From contig NZ_JRKS01000004.1 in assembly GCF_000763805.1 (NCBI RefSeq), forward strand, positions 1 through 64,000: 64,000 bases of DNA, given 5' to 3'. Under the pieces are notes generated by a model, which saw nothing but the letters and a program-made list of their open reading frames with translations, was not told the origin of the DNA and made no database searches. The position numbers were made by a program, and so were the translations under genes. Numbering within the stretch: the first letter of the stretch is position 1; each line of letters starts with the position of its first letter. Positions 38,353-47,020 of this stretch are shown here, piece by piece. This stretch comes from Paracoccus sphaerophysae. GTDB taxonomy: Bacteria > Pseudomonadota > Alphaproteobacteria > Rhodobacterales > Rhodobacteraceae.

Positions 38353-39444
38353 ATGGACGGCGACATGCTCGTGATGCTGAAACCGCGGACGATCTGGCTG
38401 CTCGTCGGGCTGGCCGTGGTGCTGAGCGTGATCGACCGCGCCGGCGGCGTCCTGCTGCCCTTCGTGCTGGGCACGGCCATCGCCTATTTCCTCGACCCCG
38501 TGGCCGACCGGCTGGAGCGGCTGGGATTCTCGCGTGCCTGGGCGGTGGCGATCATCGCGCTGGCGGCGACCTCGGCCATCGCCGCCGCGGCGCTGTGGCT
38601 GCTGCCGACGCTGGTGGGCCAGGTCCGCCAGGCGGTCGAGGCGATGCCGCGCGCGGTGCGGTCGGGCTTTGATTTCCTCAACCTGCGCTTTCCCGAGCTG
38701 ATGGAGGATGGCAGCTTCGTGCGCCAGTTCCTCACCGACGTGACCGAGCGCATCCGCCAGACCGCGCTGGGCCTGCTGGGCGGCACGCTGTCCACCGTCA
38801 TCAGCGCCGTCGGCACGCTGTTCATCTTCATCGCCACCCCGACCGTGGCGATCTATCTGCTGTATGACTGGGACCGGCTGGTGGCAGGGGTGAACCGCCG
38901 CCTGCCGCCGGAGCAGGCGCCGCTGATCCGCCGGCTCGCGGCCGACATCGACGGTGTGCTGACCGGCTTTGTCTGGGGGCAGCTGGTGGTCGGATCGCTG
39001 CTCGCGACCTTCTATTCCACCGTGCTGATGATGCTGGGGCTGAATTACGGGCTGCTGATCGGGCTCGCCTCGGGGATTTTGAACTTCATCCCCTATCTGG
39101 GGTCGTTCTCGGGCTTCGTGCTGGCGACCGGGGTGGCGCTGGTCCAGTTCTGGGGCGACTGGTGGAAGATCGCGCTGGTGGCCCTGGTCTTCGTCTTCGG
39201 CCAGGTGGTCGAGGGCAACTTCGTCACCCCCCGCATCGTCGGCGACAGCGTCAAGCTGCACCCGGTCTGGCTGCTGCTGGCGCTGGCCGTCGGCGGGGCG
39301 CTGTTCGGCTTTGCGGGGCTGCTGCTGGCGGTGCCGATCGCCGCCGCGCTGGGGGTCGTGGTGCGCTATTACGACGCCGAATACCGCGCCGCGATCCGCC
39401 GCCGCCGCACCCGGCCCCAGCCCGAGCCGCCGCGGCCGGACTGA
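38353..39444 (+). CDS. AI-2E/PerM-family membrane transporter
   Basis: The 363-residue protein has about eight helices and a central amphipathic region. The family signature PYLGSFSGF lies near 233 and PRIVGDSVKLHPVWLLLAL near 292. Members include the TqsA autoinducer exporter and Na+/H+ antiporter-like proteins, so the substrate cannot be inferred. The C-terminus is a basic Arg/Pro-rich tail. In other alphaproteobacteria this gene often precedes the DnaA-like hda gene, which is not seen here. The start could also be the ATG four codons later. Confidence 0.88.
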   Translation: MDGDMLVMLKPRTIWLLVGLAVVLSVIDRAGGVLLPFVLGTAIAYFLDPVADRLERLGFSRAWAVAIIALAATSAIAAAALWLLPTLVGQVRQAVEAMPRAVRSGFDFLNLRFPELMEDGSFVRQFLTDVTERIRQTALGLLGGTLSTVISAVGTLFIFIATPTVAIYLLYDWDRLVAGVNRRLPPEQAPLIRRLAADIDGVLTGFVWGQLVVGSLLATFYSTVLMMLGLNYGLLIGLASGILNFIPYLGSFSGFVLATGVALVQFWGDWWKIALVALVFVFGQVVEGNFVTPRIVGDSVKLHPVWLLLALAVGGALFGFAGLLLAVPIAAALGVVVRYYDAEYRAAIRRRRTRPQPEPPRPD

Positions 39445-39588
39445 GCGGGCCTCGCCTGAGCGGGCCCCGCCTGACCGGCCCCTACGAACCGGGCGGCCGC
39501 GCGGGAAACAAAGTTAATCCGCCGGAACATCGGCCGGGCGGGCACGTTGGCCCGCCGACATCCCCTTTGTTGCCGAAAGGAATTTCCG

Positions 39589-40512
39589 ATGGCCGACGAC
39601 AAGACCGATCCCGTCCTGCCCCCGCATCGCTCGGGCGCGATCAGCGACCCGGACCTGCCGCTGAACCCTTATTCCGACGACCAGCAGCCGTGGCCGGGGC
39701 TGGCCGCAAAGATGGACCCGCAGCCCGATCACGGCGAGCAGAGCTACAAGGGCCGTGACCGGCTGACCGGCAAGCGCGCGCTGGTGACCGGCGGGGACAG
39801 CGGCATCGGCCGCGCCGCCGCCATCGCCTTCGCGCGCGAGGGCGCCGACGTGGCGATCAACTATCACCCCGACGAGGAATCCGACGCCCGGACCGTCATC
39901 GCGCTGATCGAGGCCGAGGGCCGCAAGGCCGTCGCGTTGCCCGCCGATCTGCGCGACGAGGCTGCCGCCCGCAAGGTCGTCGACGACGCGGTCAAGGCGC
40001 TGGGCGGGCTCGAGGTGCTGGTCCTGAACGCGGGCCGCCAGCAGGCCGAGAAGTCGATCGAGGACATCACCTCGGACGCCTTTGACGCCACCATCAAGAC
40101 CAACATCTATGCGCCGTTCTGGATGGCCCAGCAGGCGCTGCCTTCGCTGAAAAACGGCGCCTCGATCATCATCACCTCGTCGGTGCAGGCGTTCTCGCCC
40201 TCGGCGCATCTGTTCGACTATGCCCAGACCAAGGCCGCGAACCGGGCCTTTGCGCAGGCGCTGGCCAAGCAGCTGGCGCCCAAGGGCATCCGGGTGAACG
40301 CGGTGGCGCCGGGGCCGTTCTGGACCGCGCTGCAGGTCTCGGGCGGGCAGTTCAAGGACAAGCTGCCCGAGTTCGGCGCCGACAACCCGCTGGGCCGCCC
40401 CGGCCAGCCGGTCGAGATCGCGCCGATCTACGTGCTGCTGGCCTCGGACGAGGCGAGCTACATCACCGGCGAGTGCTACGCCGCGACCGGCGGCAGCGGC
40501 ACCGGCGGCTGA
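39589..40512 (+). CDS. SDR oxidoreductase, stress-protein type with extended N-terminus
   Basis: The 307-residue short-chain dehydrogenase has an N-terminal extension of about 50 residues (PVLPPHRSGAISDPDLPLNP..YKGRDRLTGKRALVTGG) typical of the YghA/GSP39 subgroup. The nucleotide motif is TGGDSGIGRAAA near 60-71, then NAGRQQ and the catalytic SSVQAF..YAQTKAANRAF (Tyr-x-x-x-Lys). AAGG precedes the ATG. Substrates of this subgroup are poorly known, and osmotic or glucose-starvation stress is a frequent context. It stands alone before the oxidase genes. Confidence 0.9.
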   Translation: MADDKTDPVLPPHRSGAISDPDLPLNPYSDDQQPWPGLAAKMDPQPDHGEQSYKGRDRLTGKRALVTGGDSGIGRAAAIAFAREGADVAINYHPDEESDARTVIALIEAEGRKAVALPADLRDEAAARKVVDDAVKALGGLEVLVLNAGRQQAEKSIEDITSDAFDATIKTNIYAPFWMAQQALPSLKNGASIIITSSVQAFSPSAHLFDYAQTKAANRAFAQALAKQLAPKGIRVNAVAPGPFWTALQVSGGQFKDKLPEFGADNPLGRPGQPVEIAPIYVLLASDEASYITGECYAATGGSGTGG

Positions 40513-40589
40513 GCGGGGGGTGCGACGCCGGGCGGGGTGGACAAGCCCGCCCGGCTCTGGTCCCCTGACCTCGGACAGGGGGCCGACCG

Positions 40590-41990
40590 ATGTTCCAGAC
40601 GCTTGACGCCGTGCTGCTGGCGCGGTTGCAATTCGCCTTCACGATGTCATTCCACATCGTCTTCCCGGCCTTCACCATCGGGCTGGCGAGCTTTCTCGCG
40701 GTGCTGGAAACCCTGTGGCTGGCGACCGGCCGCGAGGTCTTTCACAACCTGTTCAAGTACTGGATCCGGGTCTTTGCCGTGGCCTTCGGCATGGGCGTCG
40801 TGTCGGGCATCGTCATGTCCTATCAGTTCGGCACCAACTGGTCTGTGTTTTCGGAACGCGCCGGGCCGGTCATCGGGCCGCTGATGGCCTATGAGGTCCT
40901 GACCGCGTTCTTCCTGGAGGCCGGCTTCCTGGGCGTGATGCTGTTCGGCATGGACCGGGTCGGCAAGGCGCTGCACGCGGTCGCGACCTATGCGGTGGCG
41001 CTGGGAACGCTGATCTCGGCCTTCTGGATCCTCGCCGTGAACAGCTGGATGCAGACGCCGCAGGGCCACGTGATGGGGCCGGACGGGTCGTTCCTGCCCG
41101 GCGACTGGTGGGCGATCGTGCTGAACCCCTCGCTGCCCTATCGGCTGGTCCACATGGTGCTGGCGGCCTACCTGACCACCGCGCTGGTGGTCGGCGCGGC
41201 GGCGGCGTTCCAGATGCTGCGCCGCCGGGCGACGGCGGAAACCCGGGTCATGTTCCTGATGGCGATGGGGATGGTGCTGGTCACCGCCCCCGCCCAGATC
41301 CTCGCCGGAGACCGCCACGGCCTGAACACGCTGGACCACCAGCCGGCCAAGATCATGGCGATCGAGGGGCATTTCGACAGCCACCCCGAGGGCGCGCCGC
41401 TGTATCTGTTCGGCCTGCCGAACATGAAGGAGGCGCGGCTGGACCATGCCATCGGCATCCCGAAACTGGGCTCGCTGATCCTGAAGCACGACCCGAACGC
41501 GCCGATGGCGGGGCTGGACACGGTGCCGCGGCAGGACTGGGCGCCGGTGCCGGTGGTGTTCTGGTCGTTCCGGCTGATGGTCGGGCTGGGCATGGCGATG
41601 CTGGGGCTGGGGCTGTGGGCCGCGCTGGCCTGGTGGCGCGGGCGGCTGCATGACAGCCGCTGGCTGCACCGCGCGGCCTTCGCGATGGGACCGGCGGGGT
41701 TCGTCGCCGTGCTGGCCGGCTGGGTCACGACCGAGGTGGGCCGCCAGCCCTGGACGATCTGGGGGCTGATGCGGACGGCCGACAGCGTGTCCCCGGTCGC
41801 CGCGCCGGCGGTGGGGGCGTCGCTGATCGGCTTCATCCTCGTCTATGCGGTGATCTTCGTCGCCGGCACGACTTACCTCTTGCGCCTGATGGCCCGCCCG
41901 CCGATGCCGCACGAGCACGGCCCGGTGCGCGGCGAGCCCCAGCGCGCCGCCGGCATCACCCCCGCCCCGGCGATGGAGGGCAAGCGATGA
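40590..41990 (+). CDS. cydA: Cyanide-insensitive quinol oxidase subunit I (CydA family)
   Basis: Subunit I of a bd-type quinol:O2 oxidoreductase in the inner membrane, binding haems and quinol. The 466-residue protein is shorter than canonical CydA (about 520). Conserved sites are the haem ligand His near 22 (SFHIVFPAF), EVLTAFFLEAGFLGVMLFG, NPSLPYRLVHMVLA (second His), GLNTLDHQPAKIMAIEGHF, and TTEVGRQPWTIWGLMRT. The quinol loop between GHF and GRQPW is short, which marks the CioA group, known for cyanide resistance and low oxygen affinity. It overlaps cydB by four bases. Confidence 0.94.
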   Translation: MFQTLDAVLLARLQFAFTMSFHIVFPAFTIGLASFLAVLETLWLATGREVFHNLFKYWIRVFAVAFGMGVVSGIVMSYQFGTNWSVFSERAGPVIGPLMAYEVLTAFFLEAGFLGVMLFGMDRVGKALHAVATYAVALGTLISAFWILAVNSWMQTPQGHVMGPDGSFLPGDWWAIVLNPSLPYRLVHMVLAAYLTTALVVGAAAAFQMLRRRATAETRVMFLMAMGMVLVTAPAQILAGDRHGLNTLDHQPAKIMAIEGHFDSHPEGAPLYLFGLPNMKEARLDHAIGIPKLGSLILKHDPNAPMAGLDTVPRQDWAPVPVVFWSFRLMVGLGMAMLGLGLWAALAWWRGRLHDSRWLHRAAFAMGPAGFVAVLAGWVTTEVGRQPWTIWGLMRTADSVSPVAAPAVGASLIGFILVYAVIFVAGTTYLLRLMARPPMPHEHGPVRGEPQRAAGITPAPAMEGKR

Positions 41991-42988
41991 GCCTCGATCT
42001 GACCACGCTGACTGCGATGACGGTGGTGTTCGCGCTGTTCCTGTATGTCGTCATGGACGGCTTCGACCTCGGCCTCGCGATGCTGTTCCCGGCCATGCGG
42101 CGGCAGGACCGCGACGTGATGGTGAACTCCATCGCGCCGGTCTGGGACGGCAACGAAACCTGGCTGGTGCTGGGCGGCGGCGCGGTCATGGCCGGGTTCC
42201 CCAAGGCCTACGCGGTGCTGATGCCGGCGCTGTATGTGCCGATCATCCTCATGCTGCTGGGGCTGGTCTTTCGCGGAGTCGCGTTCGAGTTCCGGGCCCG
42301 GTCCACATGCCGCGGGCACTGGTGGGACTGGGCGTTCTTTTCCGGCTCGGTCGTAGCGGCGGCGATGCAGGGGATCGCGCTGGGCGCCGTGCTGCAGGGC
42401 GTGAGGGTCCAGGACGGCGCCTATGCCGGCGGCTGGTTCGACTGGCTCACGCCCTTCACGCTGCTGACCGGGGCGGGGGTGATCGTCGCCTATCTGCTGC
42501 TGGGCGCGGGGTGGCTGATCCTCAAGACCGAGGGGCATCTGCGCGACGACGCCTACCGGCTCGCCCGGCCGCTGCTGTTCGCGGTGCTGGCGGCGATCGT
42601 GGCGGTCAGCCTGGCGACGCCGTTCCTGCACGGCGAATACTGGCGGCGCTGGTTCACCTGGCCCACCGTGGCGCTGGCCGCGCCGGTGCCGCTGCTGGTC
42701 GGGCTGGTCGCCCTGGCACTGATCCGGGCGCTGGCCGCGCGGCGCGACCGTTGGCCGTTCATCCTGACGCTGGCGCTGTTCGCGCTGTGCTTCGCCGGGC
42801 TGGGGATTTCCATGTTCCCCTGGATCGTGCCCGGCGCGCTGACCATCCACGACGCCGCCGCGCCGGAAAAGAGCCAGCGCTTCCTGATGACCGGGGTGGT
42901 GCTGATGATCCCGGTGATCCTCTCCTATACCGGCTATGCCTACTGGGTGTTCCGCGGCAAGGTGGACCCGCAGGCGGGATATCACTGA
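41987..42988 (+). CDS. cydB: Cyanide-insensitive quinol oxidase subunit II (CydB family)
   Basis: Subunit II of the same oxidase; 333 residues and about eight helices. Typical features are YVVMDGFDLGLAMLFP near 21-36, SIAPVWDGNETWLVLGGG near 48-65 and FRGVAFEFRAR. The end YWVFRGKV is usual for the Cio/CydB group. It is translationally coupled at both ends: ATGA with cydA, and TGATG with the 31-residue membrane protein. The three genes form one unit. Confidence 0.95.
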   Translation: MSLDLTTLTAMTVVFALFLYVVMDGFDLGLAMLFPAMRRQDRDVMVNSIAPVWDGNETWLVLGGGAVMAGFPKAYAVLMPALYVPIILMLLGLVFRGVAFEFRARSTCRGHWWDWAFFSGSVVAAAMQGIALGAVLQGVRVQDGAYAGGWFDWLTPFTLLTGAGVIVAYLLLGAGWLILKTEGHLRDDAYRLARPLLFAVLAAIVAVSLATPFLHGEYWRRWFTWPTVALAAPVPLLVGLVALALIRALAARRDRWPFILTLALFALCFAGLGISMFPWIVPGALTIHDAAAPEKSQRFLMTGVVLMIPVILSYTGYAYWVFRGKVDPQAGYH

Positions 42989-43083
42989 TGGCGCGCCGGC
43001 TGGGATGGTTCGTGCTGCTGTATGCGGCCGGGGTCGGTGCCGTGACGCTGGTCGCGGCGGTGCTGCGGGCGTGGATCGGATGA
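42988..43083 (+). CDS. 31-residue DUF2474-like membrane protein of the oxidase
   Basis: The ORF starts in the TGATG overlap with the cydB stop and encodes a basic N-terminus (MARRLGW) followed by one membrane helix (FVLLYAAGVGAVTLVAAVL) and RAWIG. It is too short for ordinary gene finders. Small single-helix proteins behind cydB (CydX, CydS, and DUF2474 behind cioB) stabilise haems or assembly of bd oxidases, so the same role is likely. Position, coupling and composition support this; the sequence itself is too short for proof. Confidence 0.75.
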   Translation: MARRLGWFVLLYAAGVGAVTLVAAVLRAWIG

Positions 43084-43102
43084 TGCTTCGGAAAGGACCA
43101 CC

Positions 43103-43861
43103 ATGCTGCACGCTGATTTCCTGACCCGTCCCATTGCCCATCGCGGGCTGCATGGGCCTGGTGTGCCGGAAAACGCGATGGCCGCGTTTCGGGCCGCGGT
43201 GGCGGCCGGCCACGGGATCGAGCTGGACGTGCAGCCCGCCCGCGACGGCACGCCGCTGGTCTTTCACGATCATGACCTGGCCCGCCTGACCGGCGCGGGC
43301 GGCATGATCTCGGCGCTCACCGTGGCCGAGGCCGGGGCGCGGCGTCTGCTGGGAACGGACGAGGGCATCCCGACGCTGGACTCGGTGCTGGACATGGTCG
43401 CGGGCCGGGTGCCGGTCCTGATCGAGATCAAGGACCAGGACGGCGCCCTGGGGCCGCAGATGGGCGGTCTGCCAGACCGGGTCGCGGACGTCGTCCGCCG
43501 CCACCTGCAGCGCCATCCCGGTGCGCCGGTCGCGGTCATGTCCTTCAACCCCCACGCGGCCGCGATGGTTCACGCCGCCGCCCCCGAGATCCCCGTGGGC
43601 CTGACCAGCTGCGCCTTTGCGGCCGATGACTGGCCGGGCGTCCCCGCCCCCCGCCGGGCCGAGCTGGCGGCGCTGGCGCAGTTCGACGCGGTCGGCGCCT
43701 CGTTCATCTCGCACCACCATCTCGACCTGGCGAACCCGGCGGTGGCCGCGCTGGCGGCCCGCGGCGTCCCGGTGCTGTGCTGGACGATCCGCTCGGCGGA
43801 CCACGAGGCTGCCGCCCGCCGGGTCGCCGCCAACATCACCTTTGAAGGATACGCGCCATGA
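43103..43861 (+). CDS. Glycerophosphodiester phosphodiesterase
   Basis: The 252-residue GDPD-family TIM barrel releases glycerol 3-phosphate from deacylated phospholipids. The catalytic signature is IAHRGLHGPGVPENAMAAF (11-29), ELDVQPARDG (Glu/Asp metal ligands) and VFHDHDLARLTG. There is no signal peptide, so it acts in the cytosol. The last strand has CWTIRSADH. A short RBS (GGAAAGGA) precedes the ATG, and its stop overlaps the next SDR gene by four bases. Confidence 0.9.
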   Translation: MLHADFLTRPIAHRGLHGPGVPENAMAAFRAAVAAGHGIELDVQPARDGTPLVFHDHDLARLTGAGGMISALTVAEAGARRLLGTDEGIPTLDSVLDMVAGRVPVLIEIKDQDGALGPQMGGLPDRVADVVRRHLQRHPGAPVAVMSFNPHAAAMVHAAAPEIPVGLTSCAFAADDWPGVPAPRRAELAALAQFDAVGASFISHHHLDLANPAVAALAARGVPVLCWTIRSADHEAAARRVAANITFEGYAP

Positions 43862-44583
43862 AGACCCTCATCTCGGGCGGCACCCGCGGCATCGGCCGCG
43901 CCACGGCGCTGGACTGCGCCGCTCGCGGCTGGCCGGTGGCGCTGAACTATCGCGGCAACGCCGCCGCGGCCGACGCGACGCTGGCCGCGATCCGCGAGGC
44001 CGGGGGCACCGCCCATGCCTTTGCCGCCGACGTGGCCGATCCGGCGCAGGTGGCGCGGCTGTTCGACCAGGCCGAGGCCGCGCTGGGGGGGCTCGATGCG
44101 GTGGTCGTCAACGCGGGGATCGTGGAACAGGTCATGCCGCTGGCCGAGATGACGCCCGAGCGGCTGGACCGCATCGTCCGGGTTAACCTGACCGCGGCGC
44201 TGTATCAGGCGCGCGAGGCGGCGCGCAGGCTGCCCGACGGCGGCACCATCGTCTTCGTGTCCTCGGCCGCGGCGCGGCTGGGCTCGCCGGGCAAATATGT
44301 CGATTACGCCGCGACCAAGGGCGGGGTGGACACGCTGACCATCGGGCTGGCCAAGGAGCTCGCCCCGCGCCGCATCCGGGTGAACGGCGTCCGCCCCGGC
44401 ATCATCGACACCCAGATCCACGCCGATGGCGGCGAGCCGGACCGGGTGGCCGAGCTGGGTCCCACCCTGCCGCTGGGGCGCGCCGGGACCGCCGCCGAGG
44501 TCGCGGCCGCGATCACCTGGCTCATGTCGGATGCGGCGAGCTATGTGAGCGGGGCGATCCTGGACGTCGCCGGCGGGCGCTGA
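43858..44583 (+). CDS. Short-chain dehydrogenase/reductase
   Basis: The 241-residue classical SDR has SGGTRGIGRATAL near 6-18, NAGIVEQ, the catalytic SSAAARLGSPGKYVDYAATKGG (Ser, Tyr-x-x-x-Lys) and GRAGTAAEVAAAITWLMSD. It resembles FabG-like or glucose-dehydrogenase-like reductases. The substrate is unknown. It overlaps the glycerophosphodiesterase gene, but a shared pathway is not evident. It converges with ptsN, four bases away. Confidence 0.88.
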   Translation: MKTLISGGTRGIGRATALDCAARGWPVALNYRGNAAAADATLAAIREAGGTAHAFAADVADPAQVARLFDQAEAALGGLDAVVVNAGIVEQVMPLAEMTPERLDRIVRVNLTAALYQAREAARRLPDGGTIVFVSSAAARLGSPGKYVDYAATKGGVDTLTIGLAKELAPRRIRVNGVRPGIIDTQIHADGGEPDRVAELGPTLPLGRAGTAAEVAAAITWLMSDAASYVSGAILDVAGGR

Positions 44584-44587
44584 GGCG

Positions 44588-45052
44588 TCAGGCCGCGGGC
44601 GCGCCCAGCCCCGCGGCCAGCACCGCGTGCAGCGCCACCGGGTCGTCGTTGGCGCGCAGCTTGGCGCGCAGATCCGCGTCGCGCAGGGTGCGGCTGACCA
44701 GCGCCAAAGCCTTGAGATGTTCCACCCCGGGGCTGTCGGGGGCCAGCAGCGTGAACACCAGATCGACCGGCTGGCGGTCCACGGCGTCGAAATCCATCGG
44801 TTTGTCCAGCCGCAGGAACAGCCCCGCGACCTTGTCCAGCCCCGCGATCCGGGCATGGGGCAGGGCGACGCCGTGGCCGACGCCTGTGGCGCCGAGGCTT
44901 TCGCGTTCCTGCAGCGCGTCCAGCGTCTGCGCGGCGTTCACCCCGTAGGCCTGCGCCGCCATCTCGGCCAGGTCGTGGAACAGCCGCTTCTTGGAACTGA
45001 CCTGGGCCTGCGACCGCACGGCCGCGGGGGAAAGGATGTCAGCGATGCGCAT
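44588..45052 (-). CDS. ptsN: Nitrogen-PTS protein EIIA-Ntr
   Basis: PtsN is the last phosphate acceptor of the nitrogen phosphotransferase chain (PtsP-NPr-EIIA) and regulates potassium and nitrogen functions by protein contact. The 154-residue protein has the EIIA-fructose fold and the phospho-acceptor His in GVALPHARI near 66. I chose ATG 45052 (MRIADILSPAAV), which gives the usual length; the upstream frame extension is Ala/Gly-rich. It follows hpf in the same direction. Confidence 0.94.
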   Translation of the reverse strand: MRIADILSPAAVRSQAQVSSKKRLFHDLAEMAAQAYGVNAAQTLDALQERESLGATGVGHGVALPHARIAGLDKVAGLFLRLDKPMDFDAVDRQPVDLVFTLLAPDSPGVEHLKALALVSRTLRDADLRAKLRANDDPVALHAVLAAGLGAPAA

Positions 45053-45126
45053 CTGGTGCCGTCCTGCCGTTCCCGCGCCGCGCGCGGCCTTTGCCAGTGA
45101 CCCCGCCAAAGCGGTCCGTCGCGGGA

Positions 45127-45152
45127 CCGGGGCGGAGGGACCGCCGCCCCGG
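45127..45152 (-). promoter_or_regulatory. Hairpin between hpf and ptsN
   Basis: CCGGGGCGG and CCGCCCCGG form a 9-bp stem with an 8-nt loop in the 122-bp gap. There is no T-run, so it may reduce read-through or stabilise the hpf mRNA. Confidence 0.4.
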
Positions 45153-45174
45153 CCGCGTCAGGCGCCGTGGGGCC

Positions 45175-45756
45175 TCAGCCCAGATTGCGGGGGTCGATCC
45201 AGCCCACGTTGCCGTCGTCGCGGCGGTGGACCACATTCACGCCCCCGTGCTTTTCGTTGCGGAACACCAGCATCGGCGCGCCCGCAAGCTCCATCTGCAT
45301 CACCGCGTCGCCGACCGACAGCGTCGGCACCCGCAGCTCGGTTTCCGCCACGATGATCGGCTGCAGGCCGGCATCGTCGTGCGATTCCCATTCGTCCTCG
45401 TCAGCGGCCAGCACATAGCTGGGGGCGGCGGCGTATTCAACCGGCGCGGTCCGGTCCTTGTGATGGTCCTTGAGCCGGCGCTTGTAGCGGCGCAGCTGCT
45501 TGTCCATCTTCTCGCGGCATTTTTCGAACGCGGCATAGATGTTGTCGGGGTCCTGCGCGCGGGCCTGCACGTTCAGCCCGGTGGACAGGTGCACAACGGC
45601 GTCGCAGGCGAGGTTGTGCGCATCGCGCGAAAAGATCACCGTGGCGTCGGTGGGGCGCTGCTGATACTTGCCGAAGGTCTCCTCCAGCTCGCCCTTGACG
45701 TGGGTCTGAAGCGCGTCTCCCACGTCGATCTGCTTGCCACTGATCTGATAGCGCAT
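45175..45756 (-). CDS. hpf: Ribosome hibernation promoting factor (long form)
   Basis: Long HPF dimerises 70S ribosomes into inactive 100S particles in stationary phase. The 193-residue protein has the N-terminal S30AE domain (MRYQISGKQIDVGDALQTHV to about 95), a linker, and the C-terminal dimerisation domain (IIVAETELRVPTLSVGDAVMQMEL to GWIDPRNLG). AAAGGG precedes the ATG. Position next to ptsN is conserved, although rpoN, which often lies upstream, is absent. Confidence 0.95.
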   Translation of the reverse strand: MRYQISGKQIDVGDALQTHVKGELEETFGKYQQRPTDATVIFSRDAHNLACDAVVHLSTGLNVQARAQDPDNIYAAFEKCREKMDKQLRRYKRRLKDHHKDRTAPVEYAAAPSYVLAADEDEWESHDDAGLQPIIVAETELRVPTLSVGDAVMQMELAGAPMLVFRNEKHGGVNVVHRRDDGNVGWIDPRNLG

Positions 45757-45998
45757 GGTTTTTTCCCTTTCCTTTGGCCCGGCCGCAGGGCGGGGCGGGC
45801 GGTCAGGGGACCGTCGGGCCCCTTGGGTTCATTTGGGATCAGCACCCCGCGGCTGTCAATTATGCGCGCGCGGCACGACGGGGTGGGGGGGCGGATCAGG
45901 CGGCCGGGTCAGGCAGGATTTGGCGGAAACGGCGAATCGGGGCATGATGGGTGCCGCGGCCCCCGTTGGCCGGGGCCGCGACCCTGAAAGGCAGGACG

Positions 45999-46205
45999 AT
46001 GACCCGGATCGTGACGCTCGCATTCGGCGCGGCGCTGCTGGCTGGCCCGGCGCTGGCCCAGACCGCCCCCGCAACCCCGCCGGCCCCGCAGCCGGCCGTG
46101 ACCGCGCCTGCAGCCCCCGCGGCGGCGGCCGTGCCCGAAGGCCCGGTCAAGCCGATCCGCGCCGGCCGGGACGGCCGCTGCAACAGGATGAAGCTGACCT
46201 CGTAA
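45999..46205 (+). CDS. Small secreted Ala/Pro-rich protein
   Basis: The 68-residue product has a signal peptide (MTRIVTLAFGAALLAGPALAQ) followed by an Ala/Pro-rich low-complexity stretch and a basic, Cys-containing end (RAGRDGRCNRMKLTS). GGCAGGA lies before the ATG. It is encoded on the plus strand, between hpf and lptB which both run minus, and ends 20 bases before the lptB stop. Function unknown. Protein status is supported by the start signals and signal peptide only. Confidence 0.55.
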   Translation: MTRIVTLAFGAALLAGPALAQTAPATPPAPQPAVTAPAAPAAAAVPEGPVKPIRAGRDGRCNRMKLTS

Positions 46206-46225
46206 CCGGGGTCCGGGGGCCCGCT

Positions 46226-47020
46226 TCAGCCCATGCTGAAGCTGTCGCCCAGATAGACCTCGCGGACCTGCGGGTCGGCGACGATCTCGGCCGTGCTACC
46301 GGATTTCAGCACGTGCCCGTCATGCAGGATACAGGCGCGGTCGACGATGCCCAGCGTCTCGCGCACGTTGTGGTCGGTGATCAGCACGCCGATGCCGCGC
46401 GATTTGAGGTCGTGGACCAGCCCGCGGATTTCGCCCACCGCGATCGGGTCCACCCCGGCGAAGGGTTCGTCCAGCAGCAGATAGGCCGGGTCCGAGGCGA
46501 GGCAGCGGGCGATCTCGGCCCGCCGGCGCTCGCCCCCCGAGAGAGCGAGCGCCGGCGCGTGGCGCAGATGGCCGATCGAGAAATCGCCGAGCAGTTCCTC
46601 CAGCCGTTCGCGGCGGCGGTGGCGGTCGGGCAGCGCCACCTCGAGCACGGCCATGATGTTCTGTTCCACGGTCAGGCCGCGAAAGATCGACATCTCCTGC
46701 GGCAGATAGCCGATCCCCATCTGCGCGCGGCGGAACATCGGCAGGGCGGTGGCGTCCTGCCCGTCGATGACGACGCGGCCGGCATCGGGCAGGATCAGCC
46801 CGGCGATGCAGTAGAAGCAGGTGGTCTTGCCGGACCCGTTCGGCCCCAGCAGCGCCACCACCTCGCCCCGGTCCAGCGCCAGCGACACGTCGCGGATCAC
46901 CGGGCGGTTGCGATAGGATTTCCGCAGCCCCTCGACCCGCAGCCCGCCGGTCCGCGCGGCGCGGGTCGCGTCCGGGCCCCCGCCCACGCGGCCCGCTTCG
47001 GCAGCGGTCGCGGCGTCCAT
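46226..47020 (-). CDS. lptB: LPS export ABC transporter ATPase LptB
   Basis: LptB drives LPS extraction from the inner membrane with LptFG. The 264-residue protein has Walker A GPNGSGKTTCF (near 59-69), Q-loop YLPQEMSIFRGLTVEQNI, signature LSGGERRRAEIARCL, Walker B LLLDEPFAGVDP, switch ITDHNVRETL, and the C-terminal VYLGDSFSMG. The first 25 residues are a poorly conserved acidic extension. The start shares a base with the lptA stop. lptF and lptG are not in the window. Confidence 0.96.
   Translation of the reverse strand: MDAATAAEAGRVGGGPDATRAARTGGLRVEGLRKSYRNRPVIRDVSLALDRGEVVALLGPNGSGKTTCFYCIAGLILPDAGRVVIDGQDATALPMFRRAQMGIGYLPQEMSIFRGLTVEQNIMAVLEVALPDRHRRRERLEELLGDFSIGHLRHAPALALSGGERRRAEIARCLASDPAYLLLDEPFAGVDPIAVGEIRGLVHDLKSRGIGVLITDHNVRETLGIVDRACILHDGHVLKSGSTAEIVADPQVREVYLGDSFSMG

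Noticed and set aside
40590-42988. Canonical high-affinity cytochrome bd-I
   Set aside because: CydA is short (466 residues) with a short quinol loop and a DUF2474-like partner, which points to the Cio type.
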